Assembly: GCF_010183535.1 (NCBI RefSeq)
Contig: NC_071331.1
Span: 21,452,001-21,516,000 of the forward strand
Direction: 5' to 3'
Length of the DNA: 64,000 nt
Source of the DNA: Caenorhabditis remanei
Lineage: Eukaryota; Nematoda; Chromadorea; Rhabditida; Rhabditidae
The notes beneath the pieces are model-generated. The model saw only the letters and a list, made by a program, of their open reading frames with translations. It searched no databases and had not been told where the DNA came from. Position numbers and translations under genes: made by a program. Each line of letters starts with the position of its first letter. The first letter of the stretch is position 1. Below, piece after piece: positions 31,392-41,355 of this stretch.

Positions 31392-34076
31392 TCATTGGGG
31401 TGCATTGGATGTGCTGTTAAGTTGCGTCAAATAAGTTAGAGTACGGTTGACAAAGAATTTCCTTCGCAGTTTGTTTTTGGGTCGCTTCCAAACGAATCTA
31501 GTCTTAGCGCGCGTGCGATTGTTTTGTGATAGTGTGAAGAAATCGGCTGTATTGAGATCTATTTTGCCACTCATTTTTTCGATGAGTTTTTTATCTATTT
31601 GCAGGCGCCTGTCTTTCAGAGAAGAGAGCCCGTAGAGTTGGTTGCGTTCTATAGAGGTTTTGTAGCCCGGGTCGCTTGGTCTTAAGTATTTGCCCGTGTG
31701 CCTACTGTACAGTCTTCTGGTAAAGGAGTTTTGAACCGATTCAATTAGCTTTTCGTCAGATACTTTTAGGGGGGAGCTTATACTAGTGCCATACTCCAGC
31801 ACTGGCCGGATAAAAGTCTTATAAAGTAATACCATCAATCTTATTTTCTTGCTATTGTACTGGTTGAAAATCTGAGCTGTTAAAAACTTCGCCATGTTTG
31901 TTGTTTTCCTCCAGTGTTCAGTGAAGTCAAGTTTGTTTGATATAAGGAATCCTAGGTCCCTTGTCAAATTTTCCTTTTTTATAGTCTGTCCATCGATCGA
32001 ATACTCCGTTTCTTTTCGCACTTTTCCCACAGTTAAAGCCACCGTTTTCGCGTTGTTTAGAGGGAGCTTGCTAGATCTAGACCACTCCACAACTATGTCT
32101 ATTCCTTTTTGTAGGGAGTTCTCCACCGTTTTGTTATTTACAGATGCGTACAGTTTCGTATCGTCTGCAAACTGCTTGCAGTGTACATTTTCTGGCAGCA
32201 GCGAGGACAATTCATTCACAAAAATACCGAAAAGAACAGGGGAGAGGACGGCACCTTGTGGCACTCCGCACGGGGCGCTTCTGAATCTGGACATTTCACT
32301 ACCTACCTTAACTTGGAACGTTCTATCCGTCAAGAAGTCATTGAGCCATCTAATCAGATGCTCATTTAACCTAAGCGCAATGAGTTTATTTAGTAGGATG
32401 TCGTGGGGAATTTTATCGAAAGCTTTCGCAAAGTCTAAGTAGATAACGTCGACTTGGGATTGATTATCTAACATGGTGGTCCAGTCGTTTAGAGTTTCTA
32501 ACATATTACTGATTGTGGATTTTCTCGGTAAAAAGCCATGTTGGCATGGGCTCCAAAAAGACTGTTCATATAGGTACGGTATTAGTTTGTTAAGTATACA
32601 TCTCTCATAGATCCGACAAAGGTGCGATGTCAGACTAATTGGACGGAAATCCACTGGCTTGGATGGCTTAGCCGTTTTAGGGAGGGGGATGACCACCGAT
32701 CTTTTCCATGCCTCGGGGACTTCACTACGCATCATTGATAGATTATAAAGCTGAGCTAGAGTACTAGATATCAAGGGTGCAATCATTTTGATGAAGGTGA
32801 ACGGGACTCCGTCTGAGGTGATGGAACAAGATTTTTTCGCACTTCTAATTTTTTTGTATACGTCATCATCTGTTACCCAAATAAGCGGTTGGTTTGAGTT
32901 GTAAGTATGGGAAATGAAAAAAGGTGCAGCTCGCTTATTTACGTATTGACTCTCGTATGCCTCCGCCAGTGCCTCTGCTTTCTCGTTTTCTGTGGTTAGG
33001 GCGGCCCCTGAGGTGCTGACTAGGTCTGGAATATTCATCTTTCGCGGTTTCAGAAGGTATTTGGCGGCTTTTGTGAATTTGCTATTTCCTGATTTCTCAA
33101 GCTGCTTCAGTTCTGCATTGCTACGGAACTTGCACAATTTCTTCCTGTACTTTCTTGCTAGCTTAACATACGATAGGAAGTCGGGGAGTTGCCTAGATAT
33201 TTTGGCTTTTTCGAATTCCTTTTCAACAATACCATCAAAATCAACTAAGTACGCAGGGAGATTGCCCTTACCAGTGGGAATTGTCTTTTTGCTTACTGAA
33301 ATTTGGAACATTTTGCGAACGTGATGCATAAACGATTCGTACATATTATTTAAGCTATTACTAGAATGAAGTATTTGGCCCCAGTCAATTGAGTCGAAAT
33401 AGGCTACGGATGCCCCAATGTCAGCGTTTTTGAAGTCCCACACTTCAATTTTGGGCAAAGGTATGCTGTGGAGGAGATCAATGTCAAATTCTATCCTAAG
33501 ATGATCACTTCCGCCTATTGGCGCAAGCGTCTGTATACTACTTATTGATGTGTTCGAGAATGCGACGTCAAGTATGTTGTCTTTCCTTGTTGGTTGTGAT
33601 ATGAATTGCTTTAGATTATTTGTGGTGCAGAAGTCAATCAACAGTTTTCCTAGAAGGGTATCGGAAAGCGGCGTTGGCTCATTCCATTTAATTTTGTTGA
33701 TATTAAAATCCCCCACTATAACTATTTTTCCAGTGTAGTTAATGAGGTCGGAAAGTTTGCTAAGCAGTCTGATTGTTTTTGCATGTGTGCAGGAGGGGGG
33801 TCGATAAATGTTTACTAGCCTCAACGGTTCTAGGTCTACTTTAAGGTCAATTACAAGAAGCTCGTATGAGCCAGTACAGGATTCAGACGCTACCAGGTTG
33901 CAAGGAATACTTGCCCTGACTATGCTACAAACGCCACCACCTCTGCGGGACTCTTCTCTGTCGGCGCGGTATACATTGTATGAATTATTCGAGCCTATTA
34001 AAATAGTGTCTGGGATTGCGCTAGCGAGCCAGGATTCTTGCAAGCACATGATATCAAATGTATTTCTGTCAACCAA
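31392..34076 (-). CDS. LINE ORF2: AP endonuclease and reverse transcriptase
   Basis: At least 894 codons. The endonuclease part shows CLQESWL (about 11-17), VGDFNI (about 120) and GGSDHLRIEF (about 188-197). The reverse transcriptase shows DFAKAFDKIPHDIL (about 548-561), GVPQGAVLSPVLFGIF (about 604-619) and the catalytic FADD (about 636-639, a variant of YADD). The frame is open upstream of the first listed residue through IKCLSANVRSAVANR, overlapping the end of ORF1 in another frame and with no ATG there. ORF2 may therefore start by frameshift or reinitiation. It makes and inserts cDNA by target-primed reverse transcription. Confidence 0.9.
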   Translation of the reverse strand: MVDRNTFDIMCLQESWLASAIPDTILIGSNNSYNVYRADREESRRGGGVCSIVRASIPCNLVASESCTGSYELLVIDLKVDLEPLRLVNIYRPPSCTHAKTIRLLSKLSDLINYTGKIVIVGDFNINKIKWNEPTPLSDTLLGKLLIDFCTTNNLKQFISQPTRKDNILDVAFSNTSISSIQTLAPIGGSDHLRIEFDIDLLHSIPLPKIEVWDFKNADIGASVAYFDSIDWGQILHSSNSLNNMYESFMHHVRKMFQISVSKKTIPTGKGNLPAYLVDFDGIVEKEFEKAKISRQLPDFLSYVKLARKYRKKLCKFRSNAELKQLEKSGNSKFTKAAKYLLKPRKMNIPDLVSTSGAALTTENEKAEALAEAYESQYVNKRAAPFFISHTYNSNQPLIWVTDDDVYKKIRSAKKSCSITSDGVPFTFIKMIAPLISSTLAQLYNLSMMRSEVPEAWKRSVVIPLPKTAKPSKPVDFRPISLTSHLCRIYERCILNKLIPYLYEQSFWSPCQHGFLPRKSTISNMLETLNDWTTMLDNQSQVDVIYLDFAKAFDKIPHDILLNKLIALRLNEHLIRWLNDFLTDRTFQVKVGSEMSRFRSAPCGVPQGAVLSPVLFGIFVNELSSLLPENVHCKQFADDTKLYASVNNKTVENSLQKGIDIVVEWSRSSKLPLNNAKTVALTVGKVRKETEYSIDGQTIKKENLTRDLGFLISNKLDFTEHWRKTTNMAKFLTAQIFNQYNSKKIRLMVLLYKTFIRPVLEYGTSISSPLKVSDEKLIESVQNSFTRRLYSRHTGKYLRPSDPGYKTSIERNQLYGLSSLKDRRLQIDKKLIEKMSGKIDLNTADFFTLSQNNRTRAKTRFVWKRPKNKLRRKFFVNRTLTYLTQLNSTSNAPQ

Positions 34077-34216
34077 ACTCTGAACTTCTAATCTATTTGC
34101 TACCGCTGAACGGACATTTGCACTAAGACATTTAATGGTAAGATTGGATGGTGGGATACAATCAAGTAACGGTTTTGGTTTATGAGAATGAGGCGGGTAA
34201 TTTCTGGGAGGCGTTC

Positions 34217-34945
34217 TCAGTTTTTTGGAAGGGCGCTGGCAGCAGGTTGCATTTCTACGTCTACACTAGTTGGATCGGAGCGGGGAAATTTCAAAGCTCT
34301 TTCTAGGCGCTGTTTTTCGAGCTCTTCGCGGGATAACGATTTACGGATGAATACAGGCGGATGAGGGGCAGTAACAAAAGAACGGAGGGTTTTGGCTTTA
34401 GACAGGATTGCTCTTTGGGATTGGGAACATGGCATTATCACCTTCAGTAATCTACTTCTTCCATCATCACGAGGTCGACCAAGTCTGTAAACAGCCATAG
34501 GGGAGCATCCAACATCCAGATAACGGAACAGCATCTGGACATGTGATAAGTCAGCCAGGTTCTTCTCATGTTCGAATTTCGATCTACTCTCCGGCACATT
34601 AATGATGACGACTGAGCGGTTCCTTTCTTTAACTTCAGCGGGGTCTTCGTTGGTTGCGGTTGTTGGTTGCGGTCTCTTCTTTATTTGGGCTTCCAGGTCA
34701 CTTACTCTTAGTTGTTGGGCTGCCAATTCTTTCGTCAGCAACTCAATTCTATCATTGATCTCTTTCACTTCACCTCGGAATGATTCGATGGCCTGGTGGC
34801 ATTCCGAAATATGGAACACCTGTTTGAAGAATTCGATGGCCTCCTCCGAGAATAAAACTTTTTTGACGGACGCAATGAGTGCTTCTTCTTTGTCGCTTGG
34901 TGCTGCTTTCCTCTTCTTTGAGGGACCATCCCCTTCATCGACCAT
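34217..34945 (-). CDS. LINE ORF1: nucleic-acid-binding coiled-coil protein
   Basis: A 242-residue protein from MVDEGDGPSKKRKAAP. It has a basic N-terminus, a predicted coiled coil (EINDRIELLTKELAAQQLRV) and a C-terminal region with VVIINVPES and VYRLGRPRDD. That order resembles the RRM-like chaperone domain of LINE ORF1 proteins. The frame is also open upstream through the 18-bp repeats and into the host gene, but the ATG at 34945 is the first one belonging to the element's unique sequence. Confidence 0.75.
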   Translation of the reverse strand: MVDEGDGPSKKRKAAPSDKEEALIASVKKVLFSEEAIEFFKQVFHISECHQAIESFRGEVKEINDRIELLTKELAAQQLRVSDLEAQIKKRPQPTTATNEDPAEVKERNRSVVIINVPESRSKFEHEKNLADLSHVQMLFRYLDVGCSPMAVYRLGRPRDDGRSRLLKVIMPCSQSQRAILSKAKTLRSFVTAPHPPVFIRKSLSREELEKQRLERALKFPRSDPTSVDVEMQPAASALPKN

Positions 34946-34972
34946 GGTACCAGGATTTGCGGCAAATTTCGT

Positions 34973-35044
34973 GAAAAAAGAACACGTAATGAAAAAAGAA
35001 CACGTAATGAAAAAAGAACACGTAATGAAAAAAGAACACGTAAT
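34973..35044. repeat. Four 18-bp tandem repeats at LINE 5' end
   Basis: Four identical units GAAAAAAGAACACGTAAT (34973-34990, 34991-35008, 35009-35026 and 35027-35044) lie at the junction of the retrotransposon with the interrupted gene. In the ORF1 frame each would encode six residues (ITCSFF). They could be promoter monomers or template-slippage products formed during integration. Confidence 0.9.
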
Positions 35045-35398
35045 TGTGTTTTCGAAATGTACTAAATGATAATTTCCTGTCGTATTCCGAAACACAGAGA
35101 CGTCCACTGAATGGTGCTCTTCGATGTGTTTTTATGACAGAGTAACTTTTCCGGGAGCAAAAAGAGAGCGATACTCTGGAATAGAAAACTAAGATTTGAA
35201 ATTATAAAAAGAAGAAACTCACAATGCATCGGGCTCCATAAAATCGATAATTCTGCCTAACGGAAGGTATGGGAGGTGAAAGAGAGGGAAGGGAGGTGGA
35301 GGTAACGGGATGTTGGGGATGAACAATGATTTGATTGTTTGAAAGAAACCGGAGATTATCCAACAAAGCAAGCGAAAGAGAGGAGAGGGAGACGTCAT

Positions 35399-36049
35399 TC
35401 AGGGAGAGACGACGTGGGGAGACTGAATTGGAGGAAATGGAAGAGTAGGCAAAAGAGGAAAGTGTGAGTGACGTGGCAAGACAGCTGGACTACTGTAGGT
35501 TTCCCATGTCACTCATATTATGTTTGTCTTCCACAGTCGCATATCTCGTCTTCCCCTCCTTGAATGAATTGTTCATTGTTCAGACTGTTTTTGCTCGTTT
35601 CATCTTCCCAGAAAACTGTTTCAACAGGATTACTGTAGTGTTCCAAGTGTGAAAGTGAAAAAGTGTAGAATGGGAAAAGAATATTTATAAAAAGAGAGTA
35701 ACAATGCAGAGAATGAGACTTGGGTATAAAAAAGAGTTCGAGCGGATGAAATAATTGGATGATCAAAACAAAAGAAACGTATGGGAGTAATGAACGGAAT
35801 GGAATGGATGGAATGGATGAGAAGACAAGAGATGAGAGAGTTTAGAGAATATATGGAAGTGACATGGGAAAACTACAGTAACCCGGTAAGGTCCTGCGGA
35901 AAGGTGAATATTTGTCGTCAGAACAAAGGTTATATAGGAATCTGGGGACATCGTTAGGCGGGAAGTTCAAATTTAACATTTTTGCAAGTGGCTGATACTG
36001 TAGTTGTGTTTAATTAGATAAACGGAACAGAGGGAACAAAAGAGGAAGT
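35399..36049. other. Intergenic mosaic of duplicated flanks
   Basis: No gene. 35460-35515 is the promoter box. 35640-35765 matches 60-195. 35790-36045 matches 2040-2300 (CTACAGTA, ACCCGGT..GGTCCTGCGG and TAATTAGATAAACGGAAC segments). The order suggests that pieces from the 0-2.3 kb locus were copied here. Confidence 0.6.
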
Positions 36050-36146
36050 TTAATTATAATTATAAGTGGTCTCTGGCCAAACAGCAATGACCAACTCTCC
36101 AGTCTGCTGATAACATACAGTAGCTGTCACACCATCCGCACGTTTA
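36050..36146 (-). pseudogene. Orphan F-box/FBA_2 exon 3, 5'-truncated
   Basis: The minus strand reads KRADGVTATVCYQQTGELVI, then AVWPETTYNYN with a stop at 36050-36052. It begins abruptly at about 36146, where the sequence changes to unrelated DNA (ATAGGTTTTCAAACATCC). Exons 1 and 2 are missing. Confidence 0.8.
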
Positions 36147-36726
36147 TAGGTTTTCAAACATCCTCTTTCACCCTGTATAGGTCGTTTTTGCTGGCGTTAA
36201 GGACCACTTAAAAGGTTCCCTTGTTAAGCAATTGCATGGTCTTGGGGTTCCCTTGTTAAACTTTTTCATTTTCTCTTGTTATCCGTGAATATCGACTATT
36301 CCCGAATTGCCAGGGAAGGAAGGAACATGATGGAAGTGATTTTAACGAAGAGTTAAAGTTGGAAAGTGGAAAAGTGTAGAATGAGAAAATAATATTTATA
36401 AAAAAAGAGAAAAAACTATATTTTATTCAACTGATAACACGAAACGTGGGGAGGACACGTGGCAAACGCATCAAAACAAAAAGGAACTAGGTTTAACCAA
36501 AGTTCAGACGACAATTTCCATTAAAAACCTTTTAAAACATTTGAGCATTTCAGTCCTGCTTTCACACTGCGAAAAAGCCCTATTGTCATTTTTAGTTTTA
36601 AACTAATCCCTTTTTTTCGATGGAAATCGGGATCGTTTCGAGTGTTCCAAAAATATTTATAAGATCAAACAATAATTACCGAGTACAGTTAAATAAACAG
36701 AACAGTGAAGGAATGAATAAGAAAGT
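36147..36726. repeat. Duplicated 3' flank (copy of 26480-26974)
   Basis: From about 36222 to the stop codon of the next gene this is nearly base-for-base the same as 26480-26974, including GCATGGTCTTGGGGTTCCC and ATTCAACTGATAA. It marks the genes at 26975 and 36727 as recent duplicates. No coding content. Confidence 0.75.
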
Positions 36727-37989
36727 TTAATTATAATTATGAGTGGTCTCTGGCCAAACAGCAATAACTACGTTTTCATTCCTCTCTTTGCATACTGTAG
36801 CTGTCACGCCATCCGCACGTTGAATGTCATATCCAAATGACAAGGTTCTCCTGTATCCAAATGGGCTGGAAACAAGGGATCATGACAGACTACTAATTTA
36901 TTAAACTATTACCTGGTGTAGTAACGACGATCCTCTACAAAAACGACGTTATGCATGAGACCATCAAGTAATTGTAGGATATCCACAGTACCAATTCTAG
37001 CGCAGAACAGTTTCAATCGGGGACACCCTCCAGACAGCCAGTGCTCCAGAAACACATTCACATCATTATTAGACAGACTAGATGATCCCAGAATAATATC
37101 GATCCCATCCATTGTCAATAAGTTGTCAAGTGTCACCCATTCTCCATACCAGATATCTAAAAAATCGATTCTTCGAAACTTTTCGGAGAAGCGGAAGTGG
37201 CGTGGAGAAAATGAGCAAATTTCTATTTGCGATAAAGTTTCGCAATCCCTCAAAATATAAATCAGTTCTTCTTCTGATGATGTAACGCCGCAGACAGTGA
37301 CACTTTCCAATGGTGTTTTTTGTCTTCTGATCACCCATTTAATCAGTTTGATTGCATTTTTAGATACACAGACATCTGATACATCAATATTGAATAAGTT
37401 GGTAACATAGTCAGTGATAGTTTTCAATCCGTCCATTTTATTACGCCAGTATGAGACAAGATTTCCAACCGAACGGTGCACTTGAACTGGAACGTCCTGC
37501 CCGTTCATTTTAACATAATTACTTCTCTCAGAACTTGATAAACATGAACAATCGCAGACACTCAACACACAATCGTAATTTCGAAATGTACGGAATGATA
37601 AGTTGCTGTCGAATCCCTCCGAAACACAGAGACGTCCATTAAATGGCGCCTTTCGTTGAGTTTTTATGACAGAGTGGCTTTTCTGAGAGCAAAATGAAAG
37701 TGATACTCTGGAATAGACAATTAAGATTTGAAAACATAATAACAAGAAACTTACAATGTTTTTGGCTCCATAAAATCAATAATTCTCCTTAACGGGACGT
37801 ATGGTACAAGGAGGAGAGGGAAGGGGGACGTGGGTTCCGGAACGTCGGGTTGACGGATTGAGACAGTTTGAGACGGAGGAAAATGAGGTGGAGGTAATGG
37901 GATGTTAGGGATAAGCAATGATTTGATCGTTTGGAACAAGACGGATATAATCCAAATTTTCAAACAAAGCAAGAGAAGAGAAACGTCAT
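36727..37989 (-). pseudogene. F-box/FBA_2 gene with exon 1 frameshift
   Basis: Exons 37755-37989, 36913-37707 and 36727-36865. Exons 2 and 3 are intact (IDVSDVCVSKNAIKLIKWV, HWLSGGCPRLKLF, VWPETTHNYN). Exon 1 is 235 nt, one base off the phase all other copies keep. From the family ATG at 37989 the frame reads MTFLFSCFV and stops, while the expected KIWIISVLFQTIKSLL and F-box (VPLRRIIDFMEPKTL) lie in another frame. There is no other ATG ahead of the F-box. Either a recent frameshift in a TTGCTTTGTTTG segment or an assembly error. Confidence 0.75.
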
Positions 37990-38440
37990 TCTCGTAGGGA
38001 AGACGTGGGGAGAATGAATTTTAGGGAATGGATGAGTAGGCCAGAGAGGAGAGTGTGATGACAGATGGGCTCTATTGTAGTTTTCCCATGTCACTTTCTG
38101 TTTGTCTTTCACAGTCTCATATCTCATTTTTCTATCTGCAAATGAGTCGTTCATTGTTCGGACTGTTTTGTTAGTTTGATCTTCCCAGAACGCTTTTCTA
38201 TTAGGTAGTGTTCCAAATGAGAATTTTAAAAAATCGGTTGCAAAACCATCGACAATCGTATTTGGATAACAATTTACCCAGTAAATCACTTTCGTCATCT
38301 CTAGCTTTAAACAAGTCCTCTTTATTCGGCGAAATTCGTGATCAATTGTTGTTTAAACAAATTATAATATGGTAGACATTGAAAAAAGGTTTCACTTTAG
38401 TTAAGCATAATTAGATAAACAAAATGGGATTAAAGAACGT
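37990..38440. other. Intergenic spacer, copy of 10947-11454
   Basis: No gene. It carries a diverged promoter box (about 38075-38095) and the same spacer sequence (TTTCTATTAGGTAGTGTTCC and following) as between the genes at 9689 and 11455, supporting block duplication. Confidence 0.6.
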
Positions 38441-38633
38441 TTAATTATAATTATGAGTGGTCTCTGGCCAAACTGCAATAACCAAGGTTCCATTTATCTG
38501 CTTACAAACTGTAGCAGTCACACCATCCGCACGTTGAATGTCATATCCAGATGACAAGGCTCTCCTATATCCAAATGGGCTGGAAATAAGGAATTATGAG
38601 AAACGAATAATATATCAAATTATATTACCTGGT

Positions 38634-39558
38634 TTAGTCATCTTGACGATCTTCCACAAGAACGGCGTTACGCAGTAAACCAGAAAGTACTTGAAAGATG
38701 TCCACGGAACCAGTTCTAGCGCTGAATAGTTTCAATCGGGGACACCCTCCAGACAGCCAGTGCTTCACAAAAACATTCAAATCGCTATTAGTGAGACTGG
38801 CATTGTCCAGATGAATATCAATTCCATCCATTGTCAGTAGGTTATCAATTGTTACCCATTTGGAATTACTGATATCTAAGCAATCGATTCTACGGAAGTT
38901 ATTTGAGAAGCGGAAATTGGGAAGAGCTTCTGAGTTTATGCATATTTGAGATGAACACCGGCAATCCCTCAGAATATAATTCATTTCATCTTCAGATGGA
39001 CTGGCACTCCAGTCTATGTAAACCACTTTTTTCAATGGTGTCTTCTGTTTAATGTTCACATGTTCAATCATCTTGAATGAATCTTTACATACACGGACTT
39101 CTGATACATCAATATTGAATAGGTCGGAAACATAGTCAGTGATAGTTTCCAATCCAGTCAGCTTATCCTCCCAATATGTTTTCAAATATTCGCATGGAAG
39201 GGCCATTTCGACTCGTACTTTTTGTCCACCCAATTTCACATATTCTTCTTTCTCAGAACTTGAGATATATGAAATGTTACGTGTACTCAACACGCAGCCA
39301 AAATTTGTAAGTGAAAGGAATGATGAATTTATATAGGGCCCCCCGACAAGCAGACGTTCGTCATGTGGCACTTTTCGTAGAGTTTTGATGACAGAGTGAC
39401 TTTTTTGAGAGCAGAAAGATAACGATACTCTGAATTGGAAAAAGTAGATTTGAAAACAGATAAAATGAAGAAACTTACAATTCATTGAGCTCCATAAAAT
39501 CGATAATTCTGGCTAACGGGAGAGTCGGTACATGGAGGAGAGGGAAGGGAGACGTCAT
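38634..39558 (-). CDS. F-box/FBA_2 protein lacking the exon 3 tail
   Basis: Exon 1 39479-39558 (MTSPFPLLHVPTLPLARIID) and exon 2 to a stop at 38634-38636 give 291 codons. Paralogues read RRDYTR into the splice site; here three extra bases and substitutions give RQDD-stop, five bases before the GT donor. The downstream exon 3 (38441-38579) is still present and open (RADGVTATVCKQINGTLVI) but would not be translated. The rest of FBA_2 is intact (WVTIDNLLTMDGIDIHLDN, HWLSGGCPRLKLF). Could be a functional truncation or a young pseudogene. It is the counterpart of the gene at 11455. Confidence 0.7.
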
Positions 39559-39706
39559 CCTTCGACAGAAGATATGGGAAGACTGAATAGGAGGGAATGG
39601 ATGAGTAGGCAGGAGAGAGGAGAGTGCAAGTGACGAGGGAAAACACCTCACCCTATCCATTCTCTCCTATTCAGTCTTCCCATATCTTCTGTCAAAGGAT
39701 GACGTC
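39551..39706. promoter_or_regulatory. Palindromic divergent promoter
   Basis: Between ATGs at 39558 (-) and 39699 (+). GACGTCATCCTTCGACAGAA pairs with TTCTGTCAAAGGATGACGTC, and both arms continue through GATATGGGAAGACTGAATAG / CTATTCAGTCTTCCCATATC. Arms are about 50 bp around a 50 bp centre. It is the duplicate of 12560-12712 but with better arm matching. Confidence 0.75.
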
Positions 39707-40834
39707 TCCCTTCTCTCTCTTCCATGTCCCATACCTCCCTCTAGGCAGAATTATTGATTTTATGGAGCCGAAAACATTGTAAGTTTCTTCTTTCCTCATC
39801 TTCAAAGCTGTTCTTCTTCTTTTCAGAGTATCGCTTTCCTTTTGCTCTCAAAAAAGTCACTCTGTTATTAAAACTCAACGAAGAGCGCCATTTGACGGGC
39901 ATCTGCTTGTTGGGGAATCTGATAAAAATTCATCATTCCTCTCATTTACAAATTTTTCTTTTGGTATGGTTCCAAAAAGCAATCAGGTGTTGAGTGCACT
40001 TAAGTTTGTAGACAATATTAATTATGAAGGCATGGAATCTGTGAAAATGGTTGGACAACATGTACGAGTCAAAATAGATCGTTTGAATGGATATATTATT
40101 TCATACTGGGAGAATACAACGGAGGGATCAAAAGTTATCACTGACTATGTTACCAATCTATTCAATATTGATGTAGCAGAAGTCTGGGCTTCGAAGCAAT
40201 CCTTTCATATAATTCAACATGTGATCAGTAGACAAAAAACACCATTGAGATACGTTAGTTACTCGGACTCCAGTGCCATATCATCAGAAAAAGAGATGAT
40301 CTATATTCTGAAATACTGTCGCCCTATGTTTCAATTAAGCATGCACCTAAAACCTCCTCCAAACTTTCGGTTCACGGAAAAGTTTCCAAAAATCGATTAC
40401 TTAGATATCAATGATGGAGAATGGGTGACAATCGATAACCTATTAACAATGGATGGAATTGATATTATTCTGAAATCATCTACTCTGACTAGTAGTGATG
40501 TGAATGTCTTCCTGAAGCACTGGCTATCTGGAGGCTGTCCTCGATTGAAATTATTCTGCGCCGAAATTGGTTCTCTGGATATCTTTCAAGTACTCGCTGG
40601 TCTACTGCGTAATGCAGTTTTTGTGGAGAACAGTCGTACCTACACCAGGTAATAGTTCGGTACATTAGTAGTTTCTTATGATTCCTTATTTCCAGCCCAT
40701 TTGGATACAGAAGAATCTTGTCATCTGGAATCGATATACGACGTGCGGATGATGTGACTGCTACTGTATGCCATCAGCAGACTGGAAAGTTGGTCATTGC
40801 AGTTTGGCCAGAGACCACTATTAATGATAATTAA
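39699..40834 (+). CDS. F-box/FBA_2 protein (fbxb-like), complete
   Basis: Exons 39699-39778, 39827-40648 and 40696-40834 sum to 1041 nt (346 codons plus stop). The short exon 1 gives MTSPFSLFHVPYLPLGRIID. Exon 2 is of the long-insert subclass (SFGMVPKSNQVLSALKFVDN; AEVWASKQSFHIIQHVISRQ). WVTIDNLLTMDGIDIILKS and HWLSGGCPRLKLF are intact. It is the full-length counterpart of the deleted copy at 12705. Exon 3 has DDVTATV instead of DGVTATV. Confidence 0.85.
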
Positions 40835-41355
40835 ACGGTCTTTTTTTCTTCCATTTTGTTTATCACTTAACTACAGTGTCAACCACTCGAACTTTTTTTC
40901 AATTTATATCGCCTTGTGATTTTTCTTTTTTTGAAAAACAATAATCGGCCACGAATTTTGTCGAATAAAGATGATTTGTTAAAAGCCTGAAACGACAAGT
41001 GTGATTTTTTGGGCAGATTGTCAATTGTCATCCATCCACTCTTGCCGATGGAGACACCTGCATTTGACGAAGAGTGAGATAGTACTAGACAGATTGGGCA
41101 AACAAAAAAGTAGGAAGAGAGACGTCATTCCGGGAGGGAAGACGTGGGGATCAACAAATGGAAATGAAGGTGAGAGAAAGAGGTAAAAGAGAGACTTATT
41201 AAACAAACAGAATGTGAGTGACATGGGAAAACTACAGTAGTCCAGCTGTCTTCCCACGTCACTCACAATTTCTCTAAACTCTCTCCTCCCTCGTCTTCCC
41301 ATCCATTCCTTCCATTCCATTCCATTCATTACTCTCCCACGTCTTCTGTCAGAGG
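40835..41355. other. Intergenic region, promoter box near 3' end
   Basis: The first 100 bp are an inverted relative of 9600-9690. The middle (41000-41190) carries worn leader-like DNA (GACGTCATTCCGGGAGGGAA). The CTACAGTAGTCCAGCTGTCT box is at 41232-41251. No gene is recognised. Confidence 0.5.

Larger units (their letters stand above)
31245..35041 (-). mobile_element. CR1/jockey-like non-LTR retrotransposon, near full length
   Basis: A 3.8 kb LINE in the same orientation as its host gene. It carries an ORF1 (34217-34945) and an ORF2 with AP-endonuclease and reverse transcriptase (31392-34076 or longer). The 3' end has no poly-A; it ends with a 7-base repeat (AACAATT units, 31241-31257), as in CR1/L2-type elements. 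The 5' end has four 18-bp tandem repeats. Putative target duplication AATTGT at 31239-31244 and 35042-35047. No stop interrupts either ORF, so it could be active. Confidence 0.85.
30384..35398 (-). pseudogene. F-box/FBA_2 gene split by a non-LTR retrotransposon
   Basis: Exon 3 is 30384-30525 (one codon longer than usual; ends WPEASDN). The 3' part of exon 2 is 30572-31244 and the 5' part resumes at about 35042-35175. Exon 1 is 35223-35398 (hydrophobic LFRLLCWIISGFFQTIKSLF, then YLPLGRIIDFMEPDAL). The insertion falls where paralogues read AACACACAATCGCG, and AATTGT is repeated on both sides. Apart from the insertion the coding sequence looks nearly intact (WVTIDNLLTMDGIVISLEK, HWLSGGCPRLKLF), so the event is recent. 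It shares the MEYVKINWMYV signature with the gene at 18090. Confidence 0.85.

Noticed and set aside
32992..33324. Plus-strand ORFs opposite the LINE ORF2
   Set aside because: Antisense shadows of the reverse transcriptase gene with no domain.
34946..35107. ORF1 of the LINE extended upstream to MDVSVFRNTTGNYH
   Set aside because: The extension reads through the 18-bp repeats into the interrupted F-box gene in an unrelated frame; it is host DNA.
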